DNA of 64,000 nt from Nageia nagi. Lineage: Eukaryota; Pinophyta. Numbering within the stretch: position 1 is the first letter of the stretch; each line of letters opens with the position of its first letter. The stretch lies in assembly GCA_050084985.1 (NCBI GenBank), contig JBITNC010000001.1:143964001-144028000 (forward strand), written 5' to 3'. A model generated the notes under the pieces. That model was given only the letters and a program-made list of their open reading frames with translations, ran no database searches and was not told where the DNA came from. A program made the translations under genes and the position numbers. Positions 12,601 to 23,596 of this stretch are shown piece after piece.

Positions 12601-13594
12601 ACATCATCTTGATTCTCCTTTATGTGGATGATATTTTGATTACTGGTAATAATGATGAAATCATTCAAGAGTGCATATCCAAACTTAAGGTAACATTTAA
12701 AATTATTGATCTTAGTCTCTTGCACTATTACCTTGGAATGCAAGTGTATCAATAAAATGATTATACTTATCTTAGTCAATCCAAGTATATATCAAACATC
12801 TTGAAGAAGTTTGGAATGGAGGAGTGTAGACATGTTACGATCCTAGGCTCTCTTGGAATCATCGTTTCTCTTAGTTCCAACTCTTAATTGGTAGATGCTA
12901 CAACTTATAGGCAATTAATTAGTATTCTTCTATGTTTGACTATTTTAAGGTTAGATATTACCTTTGCAGTGAATCTGATAGTATGATTCATGTAGAAACC
13001 ATATGTTGAGCACCTTAATGTTGTTAAGTAGATCTTGAGGTATGTTACAAGGACTAAGGATCTTGATCTCAAGTATTCTAAGTTTCCCTCTTTTGTTCTC
13101 TTAGGGTTATTAGATTTTAATTATTTGAGAGATAGAGATGATAAAAATTCAACCTCTACATATATTTTTAGCATTAATTCTTGTGATATATCTTAGGCTT
13201 CCAAGAAATAGCCTACTATCTCACTTTCCATCATAGAAGCCAAATACCATGCCATGTCTGTTGTAGCCCAAGAAGCTATTTGGCTAAAGCATCTTCTAAA
13301 AGAAATTAGGTATGATCAACTTAGTCCATATTTGATTTCTTTAGACAATCAATTAGCTATTTCATTGGATAAGAATCATGTGTTCTATCAAATAACAAAG
13401 CATGTAGAAATTTAGGCCCATTTTATCAGGGAGAAGGTTCTTGATGGCATCATAAACCTGGAGTATTATCCATCAACCTTGAACTCAATTGATTTATTCA
13501 CCTAATCCCTCCCTAAATCTTAGTTCAATAAGCTTATGGATGCTATCAGGTTGGTGAAGTTGCCCTCAAGGGGATTGAAGTTTAAATTCTTGTG
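9665..13594 (+). pseudogene. Copia gag-pol pseudogene (family A copy 2)
   Basis: The full Copia order is present in pieces. Gag starts MGDTFLPK at 9665. The zinc knuckle near 10480-10525 has lost its first Cys (YNFC...H....C). The protease motif near 10645 reads WIVESGC, so the catalytic Asp is Glu. Integrase follows (LVHSNLMGPF at about 11197, where the first catalytic Asp is Asn; RFDNEGEYNSNEF; LEWKNE). Reverse transcriptase is at 12081-12700 with an intact YVDD. An RNase H relic lies near 13090-13500, and the end resembles LPSRG near 13560-13580. Many stops and frameshifts, plus replaced catalytic residues, mean it encodes no working polyprotein. Confidence 0.93.
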
Positions 13595-14310
13595 TTGAAG
13601 TGTTGAATTCATGTTTGTGATGACTTCACCCCTAGGAGGATTGTATGCAGTATAGTATTGATTTTATTATACACCTTCATGGTAAGTTCGCTCTACATGA
13701 GGAACTTGTACAATTTTTTAAGCAAAAGATTGGCCAATATAGCACTATTTAGTTATCCATGTGTGAGGAACTCATATGTGTGTTTTAGCATTGTTCAATT
13801 ATCCATATGTGAGAAACTCATATGTGCATTTTTATTTTGCTCTATTTTGTAATGATAATCAACACATGTTTTATATATAATAGATGACTGTGAGTATTGG
13901 TTTGGCATCTTTTTGATGACTTATAGTGCACCATTGATCAATATATGATGGCATTTGATTCCTTTATCCTTGTTGATGTGAATGTGTTGCATCTAACTAA
14001 TCTTATTGTTAGAGCTTATTATAACTTACAGATTTCTTTGAGATTGCAAGTTACTTACTTTGGGTGTGCAGGCTCATGGAAACTCATCATGACTTCCAAT
14101 TGGATGACTACTTAATACATATTGAAATTAGTTGTGGTTAATGATTATATTGTAAACCATTTGTTAAAATGGTAAATTAGTGAGTCTCAAACTAGATCTT
14201 ACTTCACAAATATGTAAAAAATTCTCATCTCTAGTTGTATCTATTTGTAGGAGAACTTTCTTACTCTCTCTCTTTCTTCTCTCTAATTCATTCTATCCCA
14301 ATATTACATT
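13595..14310 (+). other. Post-pol spacer with relics of the hairpin array
   Basis: It aligns with the spacer at 31717-30732 of the young element. One decayed hairpin unit is clear at about 13683-13706 (AAGTTC ... GAACTT around CTCTACATGA). Two half-units follow near 13760-13830 (GTGAGGAACTCATATGTG and GTGAGAAACTCATATGTG). Downstream landmarks such as TATAGTGCACCATTGATCA are shared. There is no ORF of note. Confidence 0.7.
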
Positions 14311-14319
14311 AAGGGGGAG
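14311..14319 (+). other. Polypurine tract
   Basis: AAGGGGGAG directly before the TG of the 3' LTR. This is the usual primer site for plus-strand cDNA synthesis. Confidence 0.85.
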
Positions 14320-14820
14320 TGTTGGAATGTATAATGTATTATTGTAAAGGTTTTATAATAATCCTCTTTATGAATTCACTAATACTTAATGGTATCACTA
14401 GATATATTAAGTATTTAAGTGAATATGATAATGTAACTTGTCTTACACTCCATGTCATGAGCATGCCCCTTGGGTAAAAGGGAGATGCATGTCATGCCTT
14501 TGTACATTGGTTAAAAGGATGATCCAAAGGGAGATTTTGGCCTATAAATGGAATACCCCCTCTTTTTGATCACTCACCAATTAGTGAATTAAAGTTATCC
14601 TCTAGGATAGTGATTAGGAGATGAGTAGGAGAATTGTAAGAGAGTTGTCTTTATGAATGAAGTGAGATCTAGTTAGTGAATGTACTCCTAGTTGGAGGAA
14701 CCACTTTATATCTTGAGTTATTTTGTGAGATTGTATATGCTTGCATTTCTTGATGTTAGTTTGATCTTCCATGAGATCTTGGTAGTTTAGGATTGTATTA
14801 GTTATATTTCAAATCCTTCA
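14320..14820 (+). repeat. 3' LTR of Copia family A copy 2 (501 bp)
   Basis: Starts TGTTGGAATGTATAATG and ends AAATCCTTCA. It has a TATA box (TATAAATG, 14543-14550) and aligns with 6842-6343 and 51964-51463. Confidence 0.93.
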
Positions 14821-16426
14821 TGTTATGCATTTGTACAACATGCAATTGTTGATTTTATCGCTTGCTATTATGTAGGTGCAAGAAACCATCAGTGAGATAT
14901 TTTGTACTGGATGGATGAATTATTGCATTTAACCAAGAGAAATACAAAATATTACCTTTTTAGGTTTATTTTCATTAGTACTAAATATCTAGCTAACTTA
15001 AATTGTTACTATTAAATTACATATGTTGCGACTCTTTAAGTGTGTACATTTGGTTAAAACAAAACTCTTGGTAGTTGGTTCAAGTCTTAGAAGGATTTTA
15101 TTAATAAAAGAAACATATTTTACATAGAGATTAAAATTGGTAGGTTAAATAGTTGTTTATATCCATTTTATGATTTTATTTCTTATTTTAGTATCATTTG
15201 TGTCTCTCAACTAGTACGAATTCTAGTTTATCGATAAAATTTGAGCCTACATTGTTAATGTTTTAACCTCCCCCTAATACCAATGATAAAATTTTATTTT
15301 CTAAATATTATAATTACATTATTGTAATTACATATCACTACCTTCTTATGATTTTTATAGTTAGTAATTATGTGTCATAACTTAAAATTTATAAAATACT
15401 CTTAAAGCATCATGCTTCTATTAGGTTGCAGGTTCTTAGCACTCATGCTCGAAAAAGTGTTATAATTAGTGATATAAAGGTGTAAGTATGTGTGTACATA
15501 TTTTATCTATTATCCATAAATGAGTGAACATTATTGCAAGTACAACTAAAAATGCAAAGAAAGGTATTTTGTTAGATTAGTTGCAGAAAAAATGCCCTAA
15601 AACCTTCCTAGTACACATTTAAGTTCAACCTCACACATTCCTTTATTTTTCATTTTTTTATTTTCATTAAGAGGTATTTTTTCATCGTATCCTTATATTT
15701 TTTAGGGATGGTTTAAAACTAACCCATGAAAACTACCACTAAAACCTAAAAGTGAGGTGATTTTTAACTACCTCCCCAAAACTACCTCAAATTGCCCATC
15801 CCCAAAGGCCATTTTTGGTCTAGTGACATATGAATGCAAGGAAAAATGTTGTAGACTATTTTCTCTTGCTATTACGATGTAAAATTAATATAATCTACAA
15901 TATGCATCCAAAATTTAAGCATCAACACATCTAACTCTATACAATGAGGGACATCCCCTATTTAAACAAGTCTTAGGTAAGGTGGTCGAGTGTGTTACAT
16001 TCCTAAAAAATATTGTCAAAATTTAATGAAGTGTCCAAAAAGATCAAAGAAGAGTACATGAAATCATGTTTGACTACAAAATCAAATTTGAATAATCTAA
16101 GATCATATCTAGAGCATTAACTACTCATTTATATTCCTACTAAAGGAAATAAATGTTGCTATTAGTGAGCATGTAAGGTACCTAGAGGCAAGTTGGTGTT
16201 GGGAGTGGAGGGGTTAAATGTGTCATTAAAATTTAAAGCAATCATATACCAATGATGTTAGAAGAAAATTAAGGTGCATACTTAGCAATTGAGAAGAATG
16301 GTGAATGAATTATCAAATTACTCACCATCACCAAAAGTTAAATATGCCAAACATACTATGCCATCTCTTGATGATGCTATAAAGTGAAAATACCAAACCA
16401 TGAACATTAACTTATTTTAAAAAATC
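14821..16426. other. Unassigned AT-rich DNA
   Basis: No gene or repeat family recognised. The part from about 16030 may be a strongly decayed upstream section of the LINE fragment that follows, but I cannot align it. Confidence 0.4.
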
Positions 16427-17100
16427 CTTTTATATGGATGTGAAGTTTGGGGACCTAGCTTGAGATACTTTAATTGGCCTCATATCAAGAGGCTTTTGGT
16501 CAACATGCTCTTGAGATCCATTCAAACCAAAAGAAATATCCCTTACTCTATATTGTGATTAATTTTGATACATATCCTATGTTGGCTCTTGTAGTGGTCC
16601 ACATTATCAAGCTTCTGAATTAAATCCATCATATGCTTCCAATAGCTCCTGAATTGAAGATATATCCTCTCTTAGCACTTATATCCTTAATGCAACTTGC
16701 AAATAAAGGTATGTGATGGTATTAGTACTCAAAAACCATCTCTATCCTATGATATATATACCTAGATATTAAGCAACTCTCTCAGCTCCTAGATAGGATA
16801 TCTAATCCTTCTACTAGAGTGATCAACAAAAAGATCAGGAAGGAAATATACTTAGCTTACTTGAGGACAATGTAGATTGAACTTGAAAAATTGCTTTCAC
16901 GAAAGATCTTACATTATCTTCAAGTTGTCATGAAATTAGAGAATGGTGTTATTTTTAACCTTGATTATATCAAGCTACATATATTATATGATCTTCATTT
17001 ATCCCTTTATAAAATAAGGGTTTCCTCTCACTAACTCTATATTGAGACAAACCACCATATCCTTAAAGACTAATGTATATTGAAACTATACAACATGAAA
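16427..17100 (+). pseudogene. Fragment of a non-LTR retrotransposon (LINE) ORF2 C-terminus
   Basis: Positions 16427-16558 translate to LLYGCEVWGPS followed by a basic helix-like stretch (HIKRLLVNMLLRSIQTKR) and NIPYSIL, then a stop. The LLYG-x-E-VWG motif sits after the reverse transcriptase domain in many plant LINEs. A matching LLYGSKVWGSNL occurs in the LINE at 48-51 kb. Further on, around 16960-17060, DYIKLHILYDLHLSLYKIRV and an ETN segment resemble the next conserved stretch of that protein (YNKLR...ETGR in better-preserved relatives). The reverse transcriptase core and 3' end are not visible. This is a dead fragment. Confidence 0.65.
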
Positions 17101-20100
17101 CCAGAGTTTGACAAACATTCATATTCATTTGCTTAATCTACCATGAAATTTGAGGTTGGTTTCATTTCTTATTAAAGGAGTCTCATATTCTAAAATCCTA
17201 GTTGATGAATTTTGAAGACCAAAATTTATCACACTCTATATTAGGAAAGCCACCTACATCTGACAAAAAGTAATTGTTAACATATCCTATAGTATAACGA
17301 CTTTCAAACTTATCATATCTTATTTCCAACCATGGGTAACTACAAATTATAATCATTGCATTAACCTTGAATATTTTAGAATGATCACCCATTCATGTAT
17401 TCTTGCTATATCTACTCTAGAATTACTTCTTTTAATTGTAACATCAAGAATTGTTTTTCAATCTCAAATGTTGAAGGAGCTACTTGACTCTCTATATGAA
17501 GACTTTTTGCATTTCCCAGGCTTATTGTATTCGACACTATTTTTTTCTACTTCTTACTCTTATACATAAAAGCTACTTCCTTGATCTTCCTATATGTATT
17601 TTTGTATCACCAATAACATTTACATCAAAATTTCAAATTATGTTTAAAAAAAGAAAAAATATATAAATTAAATATTAAACATATGAAATATAATATTACA
17701 CAAATAATTAAAATATTCCTTACAAATAAAAAATAATAGTTTTATATCAATATTTATCATTATTAAATGCCAAAATTAATAACAAATATTAAATCAATAC
17801 ACCTCATGGTTAAGATATATATAGAGATGACATATTTTGAATTTGAATGAGTTGATCAAAAGGATAGTTGGAGAGTAAATGAATTGGAAAAAAGTAACCA
17901 TTGAAGATGATAAAGAATAAAAGGAGTATTATATGGCATATTCCTGTATAATTTATTTTTTATTTTTTAGTTTACTTGTTTTAAGAAATGGGAGAGGAAG
18001 AGTTTAAAGACACTTATGAAGATACTATTAATATATGTTATTTTCATATGACTTCTTCCTCTTGGCATGAACTTAGAGTCATAATATCTCTTACTATACA
18101 TATATTGTATAGATTTTAGAGTTGTAATACTTCTTATTATATGTTGTCTACCATTTCTTGGAGCCAGCATTGAGAGAGTCATCCCAACCATTGATTGTAG
18201 AGGTTGATAGTGAAATGGGTTATTTATGATCTATGTTGGTTTTGTGCATTGGACATCCTCTATTTTTGTGTGTTGGACATCCACATCGAAACTTATGCAA
18301 ATGGAAGCCATGATGATTGATCTAGTTTAAGTTCTTTAGACCTTATTATTCACACCCTTAAAACCCTTTTTTCGAACCCTCCCCTCTTCTAAAACCCTCT
18401 ATAAAATTGATCACTAATGGTAGGGAAAAGAAATAATTTGCTCTTGAACATCCCAATTTTGATGCTAGGAGACTCCTTTCTATGACCAATTCTCCGTCGC
18501 ATTCCCCTCCCTCCAGCTGTTGGAATGTGTATAAAGTCCAACACCAAAAAATAAGACAAGACTATAGTTCTAATACTACATCAATTTGTTATATGATATT
18601 ATCCTTCTATCTAGGTCTTCTTAATATTATTCTTCTATTAATAAGAATTATTAACCATTAAGGAATCATATCTATTAAAGTAAGTCCATCATTTATAAAT
18701 ACTAATACCACACTCAAGATATTATGTTATAGATCTCAAGGAGTGATGTTACACAATAATAAATGAAATCAAATTCTAAGTTCATGAAGGTTAAAAATCA
18801 ACAAACAAAGATGATAATTATAACGATTTAATAGAGTGTTACAACAAGTTCTAATCTACATGAATCAATGTAGCTTGTTTAATGTTCTTATGGGAAGAAT
18901 GCTAACAATAAATCTCACATACTTATGCATTCCAAAATATACAAATTAAATTATTATCTAATTCTAATATGCCTTACTTGATAATATTGTTACACATGTT
19001 TTTAGCCCTCTTGTACTAGAGATTTAGAAAAAAATAGGTCCAACAAATATTTTAGGTTTTCTTCACCATAATGCTTTACAACAAAAAGGTAATTTCTACC
19101 TAATCTAGCCATCATTATAGAGTTTCTAGTTAAATCATATATTGTATCTTATGTTTCTTAATTATCATTGTAATAATACACATATTATTTTATCTTATTA
19201 TCATCTTTCATTTAATTCTATAAGCTCATGATAGACCATTTTATTATTGTGTAATACTACTTGCAATCATCTCATCTTGATACATGATTATAAATAGTTA
19301 CAAGATTTTAAGGTAGTTTACATATATTGTATATGAATTATATTTAATTATTAGTACTAATATAATAAAATAGTAAAAAAAATACTAAATGTAATATATA
19401 TTAGTTAGGATTATTCATCTAACAATCAAACTATTATATTTATATTTGGTAGATAAATTACTAACACAATATAAAAATATTTAAAATTTTATAGAAGAAT
19501 GATTGAAATTCTTAAACTTTGTAGGTTCTTCTAATCATTTTATTTACAATAAATTTATAGCATATATAATATTCATATGATAATTAAAAATAAAAACCAT
19601 GTTTGAAACTAGTATCATTTATTATATTAATTTTAATTGAATAAAGTATCATATTTATTGTTAAACTTTTTATTTTTATTTTTATTTTTTATTTTTTATT
19701 ATCTTTTTATTTTTTATTTTTGCAAAAAGGTAATTAATTTTATTTAACTACAAAATAATATAATACAAATGATCATGAGAAAAATGTTAAAATTGAACAA
19801 ATTTATTATTATTAAACTAGCAATTGCAACCCTTTGCAATGGGTACACCGAAAACTAGTAATGGGTAATCATTCCATTTCATGAAGCTATGAAATGGAAC
19901 TATAGAGCCTTTTTCATTCAGATTGTTTATTTGGTATTTCCATGTAGGAAGTATCTAACTAGTCAACTGCTAATCCCCTAAGCAACTTAAAAAGATATAT
20001 CTATAAATAATCCAAAACAAACAACATGAGTGATATCTGAAAATAACTAAGATAATGTACTGGATTAGTCATTTCATGTAATTTTTTGGTAGGATGTTTG

Positions 20101-21559
20101 AAGCAACAAATTGACCTGACAATAATTTAAGGAACTAGGTTTTGTTGGTACGCTAGTAGGAGTTTTAAACACACTAGACAATGTAGACACCAATATATAT
20201 CTTTAGAGCACATGGAAACCTAGAAAGGATGTTCAAGAAAACATATGCTTGGGTTAAACTACAAAATCTAAACTTGGTGAACTACGAGTCCTAACCTATA
20301 AGTAATCAAGAATGACACATTGGTTCATTCTATCATAAGAGAAGCTCATCCGTACCATTCAAGTGGGATATAATATTATATACTTAATCAAAGTTCTCAA
20401 AGTTAATTCCTCAAATCAAGCCATGTTCCTAGGAAAATATTTGAACTTGCAAGCTTTAGTGGGCTCCTTTGATCCTCTCTATAATGGATGAAGTATGGAG
20501 AAGAAAAGGAGAATGAGCTTCAACTTTTGAATGCTTATGAAGATGAAGCTTTGATTGTATGCCCAACACCTCTATTCCACTACAGGAGGAGAGAAATGGG
20601 AAGAATAAAAAGGAATCTAATCTAGGCACGTAATCAACACAAACCACCTAATCCTCTATACTATTAAATAAAGGGAACTCAAGAGAACTTGTTTTGAGTT
20701 GGAAGTGGGGGCTATGGGACAAAGGCAAAAGCTCAAATGTAAGGTAAGGTTTTCCAAATTCTATTAATGTATTCACATGCATCACATTATCCAACAAAGT
20801 TGTAGGCCAAACATGTGATGCTGATTCACCATATAAACAATTAAGTTTAGTTAACTCCATCCTATAATTTATAGTTAGAGAGACTTGTAAACTTTTTGGG
20901 TGGCTCTCCTTTTTGGTTTGCAACAATGTAATAATCAACAAAAGCACATTAAATTATTCAAATCACTATGATATTCAACGGTCCTCACTTAACCTCACAA
21001 CACTATCATAACCCACTACCTACTCTATGCACAAGAAAAAGCAAAGGATTCAAGCCCAATCCCCATTTAAAATAATAATACCTTGCCCTCTAATAGTAAA
21101 ATGTATAAGAATATCTAAATTCCCAAAAAAAGACAACCACATGCCTAACAATCCAATATCATATGATAATGCTAACTCATAATATAATTTATCACCTCTC
21201 ATTACCACACAAATATCAATATGGACAAAATAATGAATGGGATTAAGCATTTCTCCACTCTAGCAAAACAATAAACAATATTTATCCATAGTCACAAAAA
21301 ATGAATAAATAATTTTTATCAAACTGTCCCCTTCCATGGCACTCCCTATCAGATCCCATGTATATCATCCCAATGACTAACATATATTCAATCTATATAC
21401 ATCTAATACACGTATAAATACTAGAGTTGGACTCCATGCCTCACCCATGCTCCCTCCATTTTTTTTAATAGATTAAAAACTCATGGGTGAATGAGAATAA
21501 CCCACCATCTCAACTTTCAATTCAATACATACTAAATGAAACATCTTCTAATGGAATAT
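17101..21559. other. Unassigned AT-rich DNA
   Basis: About 4.5 kb with no ORF above 100 codons that looks real. It has low-complexity T-rich runs (19660-19725) and a short inverted repeat TGTTGGA/TCCAACA (18518-18543). ORFs of 60-99 codons on the minus strand at 20456-20947 show no domain I can name. Confidence 0.5.
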
Positions 21560-21870
21560 GATAATTTAGGTTACCAAAGACATGGCTTTCCTCGTAGGCA
21601 TTGACATTATTTCACCAAATGCAACAAAACATTAGCAATAGTCCAACTAGATCAATTCACCTTTTCCACCATCCTCAAAGTATGCATGAAACTTGGAGAT
21701 TTGCAACAGGGTTTATACATACATTAAAGACTCTTTAAAAGCAAATTTCTATCAGATGTTGTGGTTGTGAATGTCTTAGTCGACATGTATGCAAAATGTG
21801 GAGGCATATTAAAGGCACCTAAATTGTTTGATAAGATGCATGATGTAGCTTGATGGATGATGTAGACAAT
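21560..21870 (+). pseudogene. Pentatricopeptide-repeat (PPR) protein pseudogene fragment
   Basis: Reading the plus strand gives GYQRHGF, then (one frame over) ALTLFHQMQQ, then DQFTFSTILKVCMKLGDLQQG, SDVVVVNVLVDMYAKCGG and KLFDKMHD. These are the stereotyped strings of plant PLS-type PPR proteins, which bind organellar RNA for editing or processing. There is at least one frameshift (around 21600-21650) and stops at 21726, 21851 and later, so it is dead. Only about two to three motifs remain. The string KMHD also occurs in the PPR fragments inside the Copia leader (37836-38110), pointing to related source genes. Confidence 0.85.
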
Positions 21871-22184
21871 CTGATCATGTTCGAGGATTGACAACTGAAA
21901 GTCTTTCAATATTGATCGATGGTTGAGACATGATGCCAATCCTATGATTTAAATTTGATTGAAAAACCTTAAAGAGAGAATGCCTAACAATGTAATTAAT
22001 AGTTTTCTTGAAATTTAAATTTAACTTCAATATACATTAAATATTTGATATATAAATAAAAATTAAAAATATTACATAATATGATAGCAATAAATTTAAA
22101 TAATTTAATATTCAAAATTTATAGGGAAAATCAAAATCCTATCCATATCAAATTAATTATTACTACCGTACTATAATTGAAAAT
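21871..22184. other. AT-rich DNA between the PPR relic and the LINE
   Basis: Nothing recognised. Confidence 0.5.
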
Positions 22185-22197
22185 AAAGACAAAAATA
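22185..22197 (+). repeat. Left target-site duplication of the LINE
   Basis: AAAGACAAAAATA. The right copy at 28129-28141 reads AAAGACGAAAATA, one mismatch in 13. Composition changes sharply at 22198. Confidence 0.75.
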
Positions 22198-22357
22198 TTG
22201 TCCTTGCTTTGGTCAAACCACCATGCTTGATAGTGTTTGTGGGATTTCTACTCATATTGATTAGTCATCCTTTCACTGCTTCTAGCAGTGGGCTCTGGTG
22301 TGTTTAAGAATATTTGAGCCTCATTCTATCAATTCACTTTCTAGTGAAGCGGATCGC

Positions 22358-23596
22358 ATGCAAGATGATGCCCAAGAAGAAGCCATGGAAACTCCTATCA
22401 AAGGCAGAACATAAGGTAATTCTCATGTCCCTTGAGTTTATATTCCTTGCATGACTTTAAGGAGTCATGTGCATGGTTTGAATCACACCATCTGGTTGGT
22501 TATTTTCTTAGTAGAATTCCTAGTGAGTCTATTTTACGTTAATGGGTTTCTCAAGTCTAGGGCCCTTATGGGTTTAAGGTTGAGAATGTGTAAAACCTGA
22601 CCAAAGGGTATTTCTTATTTTGGTTTTTTGACCCCATGCATGTCAATAATATCTTGTCCAAAGGACCTTGGATGGTCCGAAACTCTTTGCTACTTTTATA
22701 ACCATACTCTAGTTCTTTTGATGTGTCACAAAGCTCCTTTGTGGAAGTCCTTATTTGGATTGAATTCCCTAATCTCCCCCATAGCCTTTAGACTTTTTTG
22801 AAACCTTGCACTAAGAAAATTGGCACATTTGTGTGTTATGAACCCAAGCGATTCTTTATGGCTCGATCAGCTAGGCGGGTGTGTGTGAGGCTAGACCTCA
22901 TGAAAGACCATCCTAATGAAATTGACTTGGTCATTGATGATGAGTTTGTTCATTAGAAGGTTAATTACATTGGTCTCCCTGATACTTACTTCCATTACCA
23001 ATCCCCTCACCATAAAATTTGAGGGTGCCCCTTATGGAAGTAAGGTTTAAAGCCCAAATCACTGCTACTGCCCCCTCGTAAGCTAATCATGCACCTGCTA
23101 CCTCTACCCTAGTTTTAGGGGATCAAGCTTGGACTACTATTTCTTCTCATCAAAATAAGAACCATGCCCCTCAAGGCTCTATAGGGATGCCTCAAGTCCA
23201 TTTTCCTATGCCTTAGGCCCAAGCCCTAGTTAACAAAGTTCAAGCCAGGCCTCAAACTTCCTCTATGCCTATTGCCTCCTCTACGCCTTCCATTTCCTTA
23301 GGTCCCATAGATTCTAATGTTCACATTTCTAATGCTCAAGAGCCTAAGAACCCTATATGGTCTAGTGCTTCTTTCATTATGGTTGTCTCTACTCCACCTT
23401 TTGCTCATCTACAGGAGGATTCTTTGACTTCTCATGCTCAACAATCTTGAAGTCCTCTCTGAGGTGGAAGGGACACTCCTATGGAAAAATGTCACCAGGT
23501 GGATGGTGGATGTGATGGAAATGCTTTTGCTATGCTACAGCACATGGATATCTAGGAGAATGTTATGGTAGCTTCAAACCCTAACATTTCCCAATG
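22358..23596 (+). pseudogene. LINE ORF1 (nucleic-acid-binding, DUF4283 plus zinc knuckle) pseudogene
   Basis: From the ATG at 22358 (MQDDAQEEAMETPIKG, then a stop) the frames show FDPMHVNNILSKGPW (about 22620-22680), IEFPNLP, KIGTFVCYEPK, ARRVCVRLDL and a remnant of the CCHC knuckle (YFHYQSPHHKI-GCP, about 22985-23030) in which the first Cys residues are lost. That is the order of plant LINE ORF1 proteins, which coat the RNA during retrotransposition. The tail (23040-23590) is Pro/Ser-rich linker. Several stops are present. Confidence 0.8.

Larger units (their letters stand above)
8868..14820 (+). mobile_element. Decayed Ty1/Copia LTR retrotransposon, family A copy 2 (5' LTR missing)
   Basis: In order it shows the conserved leader block (8868-9426), gag-pol relic (9665-13594), post-pol spacer with hairpin relics, polypurine tract (14311-14319) and 3' LTR (14320-14820). 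No 5' LTR is found between 6843 and 8867, so the element is 5' truncated or rearranged. It lies head to head with copy 1, whose LTR ends at 6842. The given start is only the first point where homology to the sibling elements is clear. Confidence 0.9.

Noticed and set aside
18518-18543. TGTTGGAATGTG as a family A LTR start
   Set aside because: Similarity to the LTR stops after about 12 bases. It is part of a short inverted repeat TGTTGGA/TCCAACA with no LTR body or primer site nearby.
19811-19860. Helitron 3' end (small hairpin TTGCA...TGCAA before CTAGT)
   Set aside because: The spacing from hairpin to CTAGT is longer than usual, the next base is A rather than the expected T, and no 5' TC end or Rep/helicase sequence is seen.
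20456-20947. Two adjoining minus-strand ORFs of 63 and 99 codons
   Set aside because: No domain, no similarity to anything I recognise and no splice or promoter context.
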